Source: Ornithodoros turicata
Taxonomy: Eukaryota; Arthropoda; Arachnida; Ixodida; Argasidae
Assembly: GCF_037126465.1 (NCBI RefSeq)
Contig: NC_088204.1
Span: 76,135,807 to 76,199,806 of the forward strand
DNA: 64,000 nt
Direction of reading: 5' to 3'
Shown here: positions 37,925 to 47,758 of the stretch, piece by piece
Layout: every line of letters begins with the position of its first letter
Numbering within the stretch: the first letter of the stretch is position 1
Translations under genes and position numbers: made by a program
The notes under the pieces: model-generated
Database searches by the model: none
Seen by the model: the letters and a program-made list of their open reading frames with translations, nothing else
What the model was told of the DNA's origin: nothing

Positions 37925-37982
37925 TTCAACTCTACCAAATTGGTGGCGCTGTCGGACGCTATGACATCATTTGTTCACAAAC
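37925..37982 (+). repeat. 57-bp dispersed repeat, copy B
   Basis: Same block as 6705-6761. The CRE has changed to TGACATCA. Confidence 0.65.
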
Positions 37983-38346
37983 ACCTTAGGCGTAGTTGTT
38001 TCCTCGCTTTTGTTGGCACCAGAGGAACGTACTGGATTGTAACGATGGCTGTCTATTAAACTCGCTATGCTTAACCTGTCCTTCCGCTCGCATTATCTTT
38101 TGTTGTATCTTGGACGAAATCAACTAACTAATAAGACAGTGCACAGATCTGCTACATTTGGGACATAACCTCGTATTTTTCTAAAGGAATTAATTTCGTA
38201 TGCAAAGTGACTGCATCCTGACGGTACTGCAAGCCCAAGACGCTTGTGTTTCCCGTTACCGGTGGGCAAACGTATATCTTATAAAGTTGATTTCCTACGC
38301 TAAAATGGCACCTCTTATTCAGCGCCATCTCATCATCGTATCTTTA

Positions 38347-38366
38347 TGTGTGTGTGTGTGTGTGTG
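38347..38366 (+). repeat. (GT)n microsatellite
   Basis: Ten GT units. A (GAT)n run follows at 38560-38584. Confidence 0.9.
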
Positions 38367-38691
38367 CACCTCTTATTCTAAAACTCTCTAGTTATGCATT
38401 CTTCTCTGGCGACATGCCACGGCACACGGCAAGAATACGCACTGTCGATCCGGCATGGGAAGAAAGAAACGTCCCCATAAAAACGTTAAGAAACGTTGCA
38501 TGGTTCCGAAAGAGTCTCCGCAATATTGGTCCGTTCTTTTCCGCGTCTCTCGGCAGTTAGATGATGATGATGATGATGATGATGTGAAGAAGAGAAAAAA
38601 TGCGGCTGTCTTGCATCCATCGAATGTCGTTTTCTGGTAACGAATCCCACTTCTGTCGGTATATTTATATTACTTGAAAATCTCGTCTTCG

Positions 38692-40000
38692 CAGGTTGAT
38701 TCAGTCTATCTTAACTTTTCGGAGGCATTTGACTCAATCGCCCACACGCTGCTCCTGAGTAAAATGTCACATTACGGTATATCTGATACAGTTTGCTCAT
38801 GGTTTGCATCTTACCTTTGTATGAGGCTAAACTATATGTACGAATAGGCAGTCACTATTCTAATCCATACAGATCTTTGTCAGGCGTGCCGCGGGGCTCA
38901 AATTTTGGTCCTTTGTTGTTTAACGTTTTTGTGAATGACCTATCCTCCTGTATTAAGCACTCTTACCTTCTTCAATACGCAGATGATCTGAAAGTTTACC
39001 GCGAGATCTCCTGTACAAATGATTGTTCTCTCCTCCAAGATGACATTACTGCTGCACACCAGTGGTCTGCAGACAACTTGCTTATGCTGAATGCAGCTAA
39101 AACAATTACGATATCTTTTTGCAAAAAAAGCTCAAAGGTGTGATTACACGTACACCCTTCAATCTTCGCCAATAAGGCGAGAAAGTGTCGTTCGCGACCT
39201 CGGCGTCTTTTTGGATTCATCTTTGTCTTTTAATTCACACGTGGAAAAGATAACATCTGATGCCATGAGAAAGCTCGGCCTCATTGCGCGTATTACGAAG
39301 CCATTTTGGAATCCATCTTGTTTTCTCCGCCTACCTCACTTAGAATTTGCCTCTGTTTCATGGAACCCAGTTAACGCCTCACGACAGCAAATGATCGAAA
39401 ATGTTCAGCGGCGTTTCATTCGAATATTTTACGATAGGTACGTCGGAATCAGCACGTACTACGGTTATTATCATTTGCTTAATAAACTTAAACTTAGAAC
39501 ACTGTCACTTCGTCGTAGGTGTCACGATTTTGTTTTTCTATATAATGTAATCCATTCTAGATTTGATTGCCCAGCACTTCTCTCCCTCGTCCATTTTAAC
39601 GCCCCTGCTAAGGTGCTTAGATATGCACACGCATTTCGTGTCGATAGGCATTGTGGTAGCTGTCCTTTATCACGTGTTATGGCTACTTTTAATAATATCT
39701 CTCGTGAGTGCGATTTGGACATTTTTGCGAACTTTAAATCTTTCATCTCTACAATTGCAACTCCAGTGTGATTTTCTGTTGACTTTGATATGTTGTGAGC
39801 GCACATTTACCTCTGTTCCAGACCCTGTATTTCTGTACTTGAGTATTTTCCCATTTTTAGACGTGCCACTATTACCTTTACTAGTTTCTATTATGTTGTT
39901 GACTGTGTTCGTATTTGGGGTGCGCCATCACCTAGGCAACTGCTGTTCATGGGCACCATAAAAATGCCAACAAATAAATAAAACAAATAAATAAATAAAA
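38692..40000 (+). mobile_element. non-LTR (LINE) retrotransposon pol fragment, decayed
   Basis: Reverse-transcriptase motifs occur in order across shifted frames: VYLNFSEAFDSIAH (38707; canonical YLDFSKAFD), SGVPRGSNFGPLLFNVFVND (38880), the catalytic YADDLKVYR (38977), then RESVVRDLGVFLDSSLSFN and HLEFASVSWNPVNASR of the C-terminal region, ending at TGA about 39769. A 3' UTR and an (AAATA)n tail at 39971-40000 follow. It is 5'-truncated and has stops or frameshifts near 38850 and 39140. Jockey/CR1-like by motif style; the clade is not certain. Confidence 0.85.
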
Positions 40001-40619
40001 TCGTAGATGCCCTTTAGGCGCTTACATAGCTCACCCGAGCGATACAGGTCTCATGAGCAGCTTGTGAACTCTAGTCGTGCCGTCTCATTCTTCGGTGCCC
40101 CACTCTCACCCTCAACGCATTAACCTTCATGTTTCTTTTTTTTTTAATTCTTCTTCATTCATTCATTTCTTTTCTAATTTCTTTTTCTGTAATCCATCTC
40201 ATCCTTCTTTCACCGTTTGTTAGTCATCTTTTTCTTTGCCATTTTTATTTATTTTATTCTTCTTCCGTTTATTTTTCTTTGGTGAGTAGCAAGCCGGCGT
40301 CCCGTTTGGCTGACTTTCCCCCCATCTTTTGTCCATTCCTAATAAATATATCCCCCACCACCACCTCCGAAACCGGATTTTTCCGGCGCTTGATTGCCGG
40401 AGCTACACAAACTCTGTTCATGCAGGTTGCAATACAAGCAGGAGGTGGTTGCCCTCTGTCAACGTTTAACAACTCTGACAACGTATCTAGGAGGTGCTTA
40501 AGTGTCGCCATGCACCGGGATGTGTATCGATTTTAAGCAGAAAAGATGCGACCGAGCAAATTTCTCTTTGCACCGGCCAAATTTCGTGGATTTTTCGTAG
40601 CAGTAGTTTCTTTTTTATT

Positions 40620-40862
40620 TCGTGTTAGCGCCGCGAAGCAACTGTGGCGATGAGCCGTCTTCGTACAGATGTGGACATATCGAGAGACGACATCAGGAAG
40701 GAGTAGGGGACAGGGGGGGGGGTTAGTATGCGTCCTGGGCTAACTTCAGGGGGAACTGTGCCGACATATTCGTCTGGAAAGTCTTCGAAAAACCGAGGGA
40801 AAACCTCAGACAGCACATCCGGTGGCAGGAATCGAACCCACTACCTGCACACCTGATGTATA
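40620..40862 (-). mobile_element. tRNA-derived SINE, second subfamily (AAGCAACTG tail)
   Basis: On the minus strand the head has a B-box-like GGGTTCGATTCCTGCC. The body reads GACAGCACATCCGG and GTCCTGGGCTAACTTC (as seen on the plus strand), and it ends in GTTGCTTCGCGGCGCTAACA. The same 3' end recurs at 8008-8033 and 23252-23278, which defines a family. Confidence 0.7.
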
Positions 40863-40864
40863 CA

Positions 40865-42027
40865 AAGTGAAAACTATATGCGCCAATAGCGAAGGTGCTA
40901 ACTCAAAATGTGCGGACGCAAGAGGACGTATCCTTCTCATCAACAGCAAGATCAATCATAATATCGCGCACGACTTTATTTGTGCTGAAATCTGTGGCGC
41001 AATGTTGAAAAATTATAGGAAATCTTTGGTGACATAGAATATGGCATAAATGCAGGCAAGCAGGATGACATATCCACGAAGCCTGAGCTTGGGCCACGTG
41101 GCTTGGGCACATAAAATATAGGACCACGACACGACTCCAACAGTTCAACTTGAGCCCAAGTTCAGGCTTCCTCAATCGTGAAATCCTTGGTGACAATATA
41201 AGAGACAGGCTTATCACAAACTAGGATGACGCGGTTTTTTTTTTTTTTGGACGGCGAAACGCTACAACGGGTAACGTCAGCAGAAACAAAAAGGCGCCGC
41301 CTCTAAATGTCAGAGGTTCAATGAAAAATTGCTAAATCTCCTAGAGTAGTTTCTTGACGCGGAACAGCCCCAACCTACGTGAACTGCTTTAAATTCGCTC
41401 GCGGCTAATCCAATTAGTAGTGTAGGCTCTCCGTATGTGTCGGCACCTTATAAGAGAGCAACACAATCATGATCCGAGCATTACGTAGATACATCACTTG
41501 CCGGATCATTAACGCTTCATACCCTTTCTTTCATTTTTCTCGCTTTTTCTTTCGCACTTCTTCTTCCTTTCTTTTTTTTTGCGTAACAATCGATAACTCT
41601 TTCGAATTTCCATCTTCTCTCTCTCTCCATTTTTCCTAAGAACTTAATGACCAGACCTCCAAAGTTAATTCGCTCGCAACTATAGCGTTGCTTCAAAGAT
41701 AACGAAGGAGTAACTCCGAGTAACATGGTTGCCAAACGGCTGGTATAATACGCGAGCTTTTTGAACGTCTCAGCTCGCTCTAAATAATTAGTAACAATCC
41801 ACTAGTGAATCTTCTTTCTCTTTGTTATTATCGCTTCTTTCTTGTTTTTTTTTTATGGAGTAACAAGTCGACCTTGCGTTTGACTGACCTTTCCGTTTGG
41901 CATGTTTCACTTCCGAATAAACACTCCCTTTTTTCCCTCTCTCTATCTCTCTTTTTTCGTGAGACTTAATATGATGTGCATGGTTCAGTCGCGGAGATAC
42001 AGCGAGGCTTTCTGTAGTAATTTCTAC
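40865..42027. other. nothing recognised
   Basis: T-rich and mixed sequence with no ORF over 105 codons, ending at the hAT MITE target duplication. Confidence 0.55.
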
Positions 42028-42035
42028 GTTCTAAA

Positions 42036-42323
42036 CAGAGCCGTAGCGAGGCAAGTTTGCGCCCAGGGCAGGGTAAATCTGTAGCGCCCCCCCCCCCACC
42101 CCACCCCACCCTCCCACTGCCGTCAGAAGCCCCGTAAACAAAGAAATGAAAACGCTTATTTACACTGCCGAGATCGTTAATTCAAATTCTCTTCGTTGCC
42201 GTTTTATCCTGTCCAACCAACAACCAGCCAGGGCCTGCCGCTCTTGAGCCCTCCCTTGCGAGGGTGCCCAGGGCGGCTGCCCCCCCCCCCCTCTCGCCCC
42301 CACCCCCCGTCGCTACGGCTCTG
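42036..42323. mobile_element. hAT-type MITE with 8-bp target duplication
   Basis: Termini are CAGAGCCGTAGCGAGG and the inverse of CGTCGCTACGGCTCTG. The 8-bp GTTCTAAA is repeated exactly at 42028-42035 and 42324-42331. At 288 bp with no ORF, it is a non-autonomous element. Two long C tracts lie inside each end. It sits 90 bp left of the LTR element. Confidence 0.88.
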
Positions 42324-42412
42324 GTTCTAAAGAGCCGTTCAAAGTTGAAATCTTTAAATATAGGTGAAAACAGTAGCAAGTTAGTGAGGAATATGATGAA
42401 ACGCTGTGGAGC

Positions 42413-42560
42413 TGTAGTGCTAGAGGCACAAGACAGTACACAGACGTGAGGAAAGGCCGGCCAGCCGAACAACGGCCCGAGCTGGCTGTGCAGTCGTGTT
42501 TTATTACCCGCGCGCCTTGATCATTGGTGCGCGGGGGATGATGATGACGATGCTGCTACA
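42413..42560 (-). repeat. 3' LTR of the gypsy element
   Basis: 148 bp, TG...CA ended, identical by eye to 43291-43438. It contains a minus-strand AATAAA signal beside an inverted GC-rich hairpin (CCCGCGC...GCGCGGG) and a short GATGAT run at its right edge. Confidence 0.9.
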
Positions 42561-42571
42561 GGGCTCCCCCC

Positions 42572-43249
42572 CTAGCGAGTGGCCGGAAGGTAATGAGCGA
42601 TGTGGAGGTGTGGTGCCCAGGAAACTCGGGGGCGAGGGTGCATTTGCGGTTGTTGCGGCGGGCAGCAGGACTGGAGGGGGGGTCGATGGGGAGGGCTAGT
42701 GGGATTGCCAAGTTCCAGGTCCGGAGAAACACCGATGGAGCAAGCGTTGGATGTTTCTTGAGGGGCCTCGAGGAAAGCTGGCTTGAGACGTTCCAGCGCG
42801 ACAGTTTGTTCTCGGCCGCTGACCAGGATGGTGTAGTGGGTGGAGGCTCTGTGCTGTACGGCGTGAGGACCAGAGTAGGGTTGTTGCAAGGGTTTCCTCA
42901 CGGCGTCGCACCGAAGGAAAACATGCGAGCATGTTTCGAGGGCGGGGTGCTGGAAACCGGTGGCAATGCGTGGTGTGCGGGTGGGGCTGGGACGAAGAGC
43001 ATTCATCGTGTCTCGTAGGCGGGACACATAGCCGGCTGGTGGTACGGCTGCGGGGTTCGCTGCGGCAGAGATGAGGTCGCCGGGGAGTCGCAATGAGGTT
43101 CCATAGACCAACTCGGCTGTTGAGCAACCCAAGTCGGGTTTGAAAGCCGATCGGATCCCGAGAAGGACAATGGGGAGAACTTCGGTCCACGGGACTTGAG
43201 GCGACGCCCGGAGGGCGGCTTTTAGCTGACGGTGAAGCCGCTCCACCAT
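42572..43249 (-). pseudogene. Ty3/gypsy integrase C-terminal fragment
   Basis: The 225-codon minus-strand ORF starts MVERLHRQLKAALRASPQVP and continues VLLGIRSAFKPDLGCSTAEL and VYGTSLRLPGDL, which is the end of the gypsy integrase core and the region after it. The later segment YTILVSGREQTVALERLKPA matches the tail that follows the GPY/F module. The catalytic DDE residues lie upstream in intact elements and are absent. The frame stays open to about 30 bp from the primer-binding site, so the deletion joined the leader to the integrase end. The stop overlaps the polypurine tract. Confidence 0.85.
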
Positions 43250-43290
43250 GCCAGGGTTGGGATTGTTCGAGAAATTGTTCGGGTCACCAA

Positions 43291-43438
43291 TGTAGTGCTA
43301 GAGGCACAAGACAGTACACAGACGTGAGGAAAGGCCGGCCAGCCGAACAACGGCCCGAGCTGGCTGTGCAGTCGTGTTTTATTACCCGCGCGCCTTGATC
43401 ATTGGTGCGCGGGGGATGATGATGACGATGCTGCTACA
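43291..43438 (-). repeat. 5' LTR of the gypsy element
   Basis: Second 148-bp LTR copy, abutting the primer-binding site on its inner side and the GAGC target duplication on its outer side. LTR identity implies a young insertion, or gene conversion between the ends. Confidence 0.9.
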
Positions 43439-43955
43439 GAGCGAGACACACCACATCACACGCTGTCGGAGATGCACTTCCGTTTATTCGAACCTAATTG
43501 ACGCGAACGATTCAAATTCGACGATACCGTCCGCTAAAAAGCGCTCGAGATTTATGAACGGCTGTGAACGGCATCAAAAGCTTGACGGGTAGCATTAACT
43601 GTCTTAAAGAGACAAACATATTCAAATGTTTACGTACAGTGTACAAACTACAGGGGAACACTGTTGTCTTTTAATACGTAATAACAACAACAACGACAAC
43701 AAAAAAAGCGTCTGGTTCCTACGCCCACCTGGCGTTTCCGAAACACATTAACGTTGACGCCGCTTTTCATCGCGGCGACACTTCCACGGCTAAAACCCTT
43801 TTCACTTTTTTTTATAGCTACTTATATTTATGGGCTAAATAAGCTTGTACTTGTACAGAAGCGGCGGTAATTAACGGAATACGAAAACTTGGAAGACACA
43901 GATTGGACGACACCAGCCGTATCTTTCAACCAGACTTCACTTGCTGAAACACAGA

Positions 43956-44108
43956 CCCAAGCAGCACAATGTACTGAAAGTCGAGTGCAATAGGAGTGGA
44001 CGGTATGTGTCTTATCAATGTTCCTTAGTTTCAAGAGTCTGTTCAAGGTCTTCCACCTACCCGTCCACCCCTATTGCACTCGACTTTCAGTACATTGTGC
44101 CGCTCGGG
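43956..44108. mobile_element. fold-back MITE 'CCCAAGCAGCAC', copy 2 (upstream of chaoptin)
   Basis: A 153-bp copy almost identical to 35660-35812, about 650 bp upstream of the chaoptin start codon. The right terminus has decayed to GTGCCGCTCGGG. Confidence 0.85.
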
Positions 44109-44752
44109 GACACACTATGATACAACGAGACAACCTTCAAGAAAGGCGGCGGACATCACTCGCCCTATTGGCTGCAATTATCAAAATGATAAAGCACTTT
44201 ATGAACGAGCGAGCGAGTGAGTGAGTGAGTGAATAACGATATATATGTACCGACCCGCCCATTTGTTAACAAGTAGCTAAGTAAGCTTTAACTATCAACT
44301 AATTACTCACATCCCTCACAAATCGGCCACATGCAATGCAACATTACTAGAAGTGTTAGAAGAATAGGGGGCAAAAACGTGAGCTCTATGACGCGCGCGG
44401 CGACCTCTCCCGGCACGTAATAAAAGAAGGTTTTCATAACGCATTCTGCCTACTAGCCCGCTTGCACAGTCCCTTTATGCTCAACATAATAACGTGTTAC
44501 TAGTGCTTGGATCGTTAAATGTGAAAAAGCTCATCTGGGCGCAATGCATTTCGACATCGGAGTTGTCGGAGTTGTGGAGTTTCCCCTGTTGGGGAAAATC
44601 TGGCTTTTCATGGCCCCTTCACTCATCTACAATTACTTCGTGATCGCTACTTATCATTGCTATTGTGGAACACCACCCACAACACAGATTCTTCATTATC
44701 AAATTCTGCTTTTTTTTTCTACTTATCAACAACTTCCTGCTTTCTGTTTCAG
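44109..44752 (+). other. upstream region of the chaoptin-like gene, read as intron or 5' region
   Basis: It ends in a strong 3' splice site (pyrimidine tract and TTTCTGTTTCAG). It contains a (GAGT)n run at 44210-44231. No 5' exon or core promoter could be assigned; the first exon may be further left. Confidence 0.5.
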
Positions 44753-44759
44753 ATTCACG

Positions 44760-47758
44760 ATGTCCAACCTCGCTTACAGCACCGTCCTCGTCTTCTTCCT
44801 CTTCCCCCCCTTCGCCAGCAGTGAGTCCGTGCCATGCCCCTTCAACCCTCTCTGCACGTGCAGACACGACATCACCAGCGAAGCCACCTGCGTCTCCATT
44901 CCGTACACCACCCTTCCCCAATTACCAGCTGGCATCAGCCGCTTCACTCTCACCCGTACACCATCCCTCCTAGCCCTGCGCAACGCCACCACGTCTCCGT
45001 CACCAGACCTCACTAACCTTCGCATCACGAGCACCTCACTCTCCCGAATCGAATCGTGCGCTTTCTGCTCGTACGACCTCACCTCCCTCGACCTTAGCAA
45101 CAACAAGTTGAGGACCTTCCCTGGACGAGCAGTCCAAAGTCTCGGAAAGCTCCAATGGTTGAACCTCAGGGGGAATCTCATAGAGAACCTCACCGATATA
45201 GATAAGGTGTCAGATACGTTAAGGAGTCTTCACTTATCGAGAAACGCCCTTCGCCGTATAGCCGACCGCAAGTTCAATACCTTGAGGTACCTCACTGTCC
45301 TGGACCTCAATGAGAACAACATTTTCAAAATCGTTGGCAAACCTTTTCCTCTATCTCTGCTCCGCGTGAATCTGTCGGGTAATCTTCTCGAAAGCGTTCC
45401 CAGACGCGCTTTGTCCGGGTTGTCTTCTCTCGCCTACCTCATCTTAAGCGACAACCACATCAAGGAACTTCCGTCCAACTGGAGCCTCCCGACTCCCCGC
45501 TTAGAGACGTTAGACCTGAGCCGAAACCTAATATCACTGTTGCCAGAGAGACTTCTAAACTCCGCCATTTTTGTACGCAAACTTGATCTCGGAGCCAACT
45601 TCATTCAGCAGCTTCCTTCGAGCGTCCTTCGGGGAATAAAACTCCAGGCACTTTCCCTCGCCTTGAACCACCTCAAGGCCCTGCCAGATGGATGCTTCGA
45701 GGGACTTGAGACCACCCTTAACGAAGTGGACCTCAGTCAGAATTACATTGAAAGCTTCCCGCCAGCGCTGAAGGCACTGCGTAAGTTAAAGACACTCAAT
45801 TTAAGCGGCAACCGGCTTGCTGCACTCGATGAATACGACTTGTTCACTGCACGCGATACTTTGGAAGCGGTAGACCTCTCGAGCAACATTTTTGAAGACG
45901 TACCAAAGACCGCCATCAAGTTTCTCCTCAGACTCTCTCGTCTCAACTTGAAAGACAACTGGATCAACCACATTGAAGTGGACGATTTCCGACAGGGGTG
46001 CGAACGCTTAACGGACCTAGAGCTGTCCTTCAACAAGATCCAGACGCTCCCTTCGGACGCTTTCATAAAACTCACCTCCCTAAAAGCGCTTCATCTAGCG
46101 TTCAACCCTTTAACTACTCTCGACGCCAGCGTGTTTATCCCTTTGCGTCACACCCTAGAAACTCTCGACGTATCCTCAAGCTTCAACGATCCTGCAAACT
46201 TTCAAAACATTCTGTCGGCAGAACTTCGACGGTTGCACGTAGTACACGCGTCCTACAACCATATCCAATCCATACCAAAGCACAGTGACCTTTTAGACCT
46301 GGCTACATTGAACCTCAACGACAACGCAGTCACGGAAGTCTCACCTGGTACGTTGAACCCGGATGTCTACCTAAAGCTAAAGACGATCCATCTAGCTAAC
46401 AACCTCATTAAAAGCCTCCCACCGGAGACATTCTACAATCTGTCCAACCTGGACAGCATTGCTTTGTCCTCAAACTCAATCAGATCTATCTCCAGCAATT
46501 CTTTTAGACATCTTCCTCGCCTTCAGGAGATCCTGCTAGACCATAACGTCATCACCTCCCTTTCTCCTAGCTCATTTGATGACCTTCCTCTCCTCGCTCA
46601 CGTCTCTTTCACTCGCAACAAATTGGAGGAACTGGACCTCAAGGTCTTCCATCGTGTGGGAAACTTCTCCCACACCTTAGCCCTCGACTTCTCGCACAAC
46701 TCAATCGGTCGCCTGTTGTCGCCGACGTCAGCTTTCCTTTCTGACGACTTTACACTCCACGTGTCCGACCTCAACCTCAGCCACAACAAAATCTCTTCCA
46801 TTCCTGCCGGGTTCTTCTGGTCGATCCGACGTCGCCTCTTCAAGGTCGACCTCTCGCACAACCGCCTGGCGTCCCTCTCTGTCGAGACAGTGTCGGAACT
46901 TCCGCGAATTCAAGTCCTCTACCTCAACGACAACAAGATAGCGAAACTGTCTCCAAGAGCCTTCCAGGCCGCGTCTCAGCTTCAGGTCTTGAACCTTTCC
47001 GGAAACTCGTTGAACACAGTGCCGTCCGAGGCCTTCGCGAAACTTGTTCACTTGACCACAGTCGACTTGAGCCGCAACGTAATCGTGTCCTTACCAGAGG
47101 ACGCATTCGACGGCACCGCCTTACAACAACTGGACTTGTCCGGAAACAAACTTGTCCGTCCATTCACGAAGACTTACTTGCCAATACGAAGCACATTTCA
47201 ACAGCTCGACCTATCTTTCAACCGAATTGTCGTCGTGGCGGCCTTCGAATTCGGTTCCCTGTACAACGTCGAAAGCCTGAACTTGTCTTCCAACAAGATC
47301 GTCGTCTTGCCAGAAAACGCCTTCGCAAACCTAACACGTCTTCAGGTTCTTGACCTCTCCAGCAACCCGTTATGGAGGGTCGAGCCAGCGTCCCTCACAC
47401 CGTTGACGTCGCTGGAAGCCCTCTACCTCAACAACGCCAGTTTGACCCACGTCCCGCAGATCTTCACCCCGGAGCTGACCTTGTTATCGCTGAGGTCTAA
47501 CGCCATCCTGAACTTGTCTGACGATTCGTTTGTCGGTGTCCCGCGTCTGAGGGAAGTGGACCTTGCCGAGAACAAGATACAAGACTTCACTGGAGAAGTG
47601 TGGAAACCCGTGGGTGGCATACGGAGGCTGGACATCTCGATGAATCCCATTCAGATCCTGGGGTTCAGGAACTTAAGGTTTCTCGAGAACATGCAAGAGC
47701 TGGACATACGGGGACTGGACTTGAGGTTTCTGGACGCCAGGGCACTGGACGATCTCAA
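44760..47758 (+). CDS. chp: chaoptin-like gene, coding exon 1 (signal peptide and most LRRs)
   Basis: A single 2,999-nt exon encodes residues 1-999 plus two bases of codon 1000. It starts just after a good acceptor (pyrimidine tract ending TTTCTGTTTCAG at 44752), and the first ATG is at 44760. The reading frame is open further upstream to 44544, but that part lies across the acceptor and reads as intron. The N-terminus MSNLAYSTVLVFFLFPPF is a clear signal peptide. The rest is nearly continuous LRRs of about 24 residues with the LxxLxLxxNxI pattern, for example LTSLDLSNNKLRTFP and LQVLNLSGNSLNTVP, and many N-glycosylation sequons of the type NLS. The donor is GTAAGA at 47759. Confidence 0.88.

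Larger units (their letters stand above)
34730..38690. other. non-coding; MITE and tandem repeats only
   Basis: MITE copy 1 (35660), a C-rich tract (36621-36633), a CRE at 36584 and the duplications at 37637 and 37925. Overlapping ORFs at 37331-37723 share no feature with known proteins. Confidence 0.5.
42413..43438 (-). mobile_element. Ty3/gypsy LTR retrotransposon, internally deleted, 4-bp TSD
   Basis: Two 148-bp terminal repeats, identical by eye, bracket a 730-bp interior, and GAGC is duplicated at 42409-42412 and 43439-43442. The termini are TG...CA. On the minus strand the 5' LTR (43291-43438) is followed by a primer-binding site TGGTGACCCGAAC (43289-43277), similar to the 3' end of tRNA-Trp. 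A purine tract GGGGGGGAGCCC (42572-42561) precedes the 3' LTR. The only coding sequence left is the end of integrase. gag, protease, RT, RNase H and the integrase core are missing, so the copy cannot move by itself. Confidence 0.9.

Noticed and set aside
44544..44759. 72-codon upstream extension of the chaoptin ORF
   Set aside because: It crosses a strong 3' splice site, and the ATG at 44760 is followed directly by a good signal peptide.
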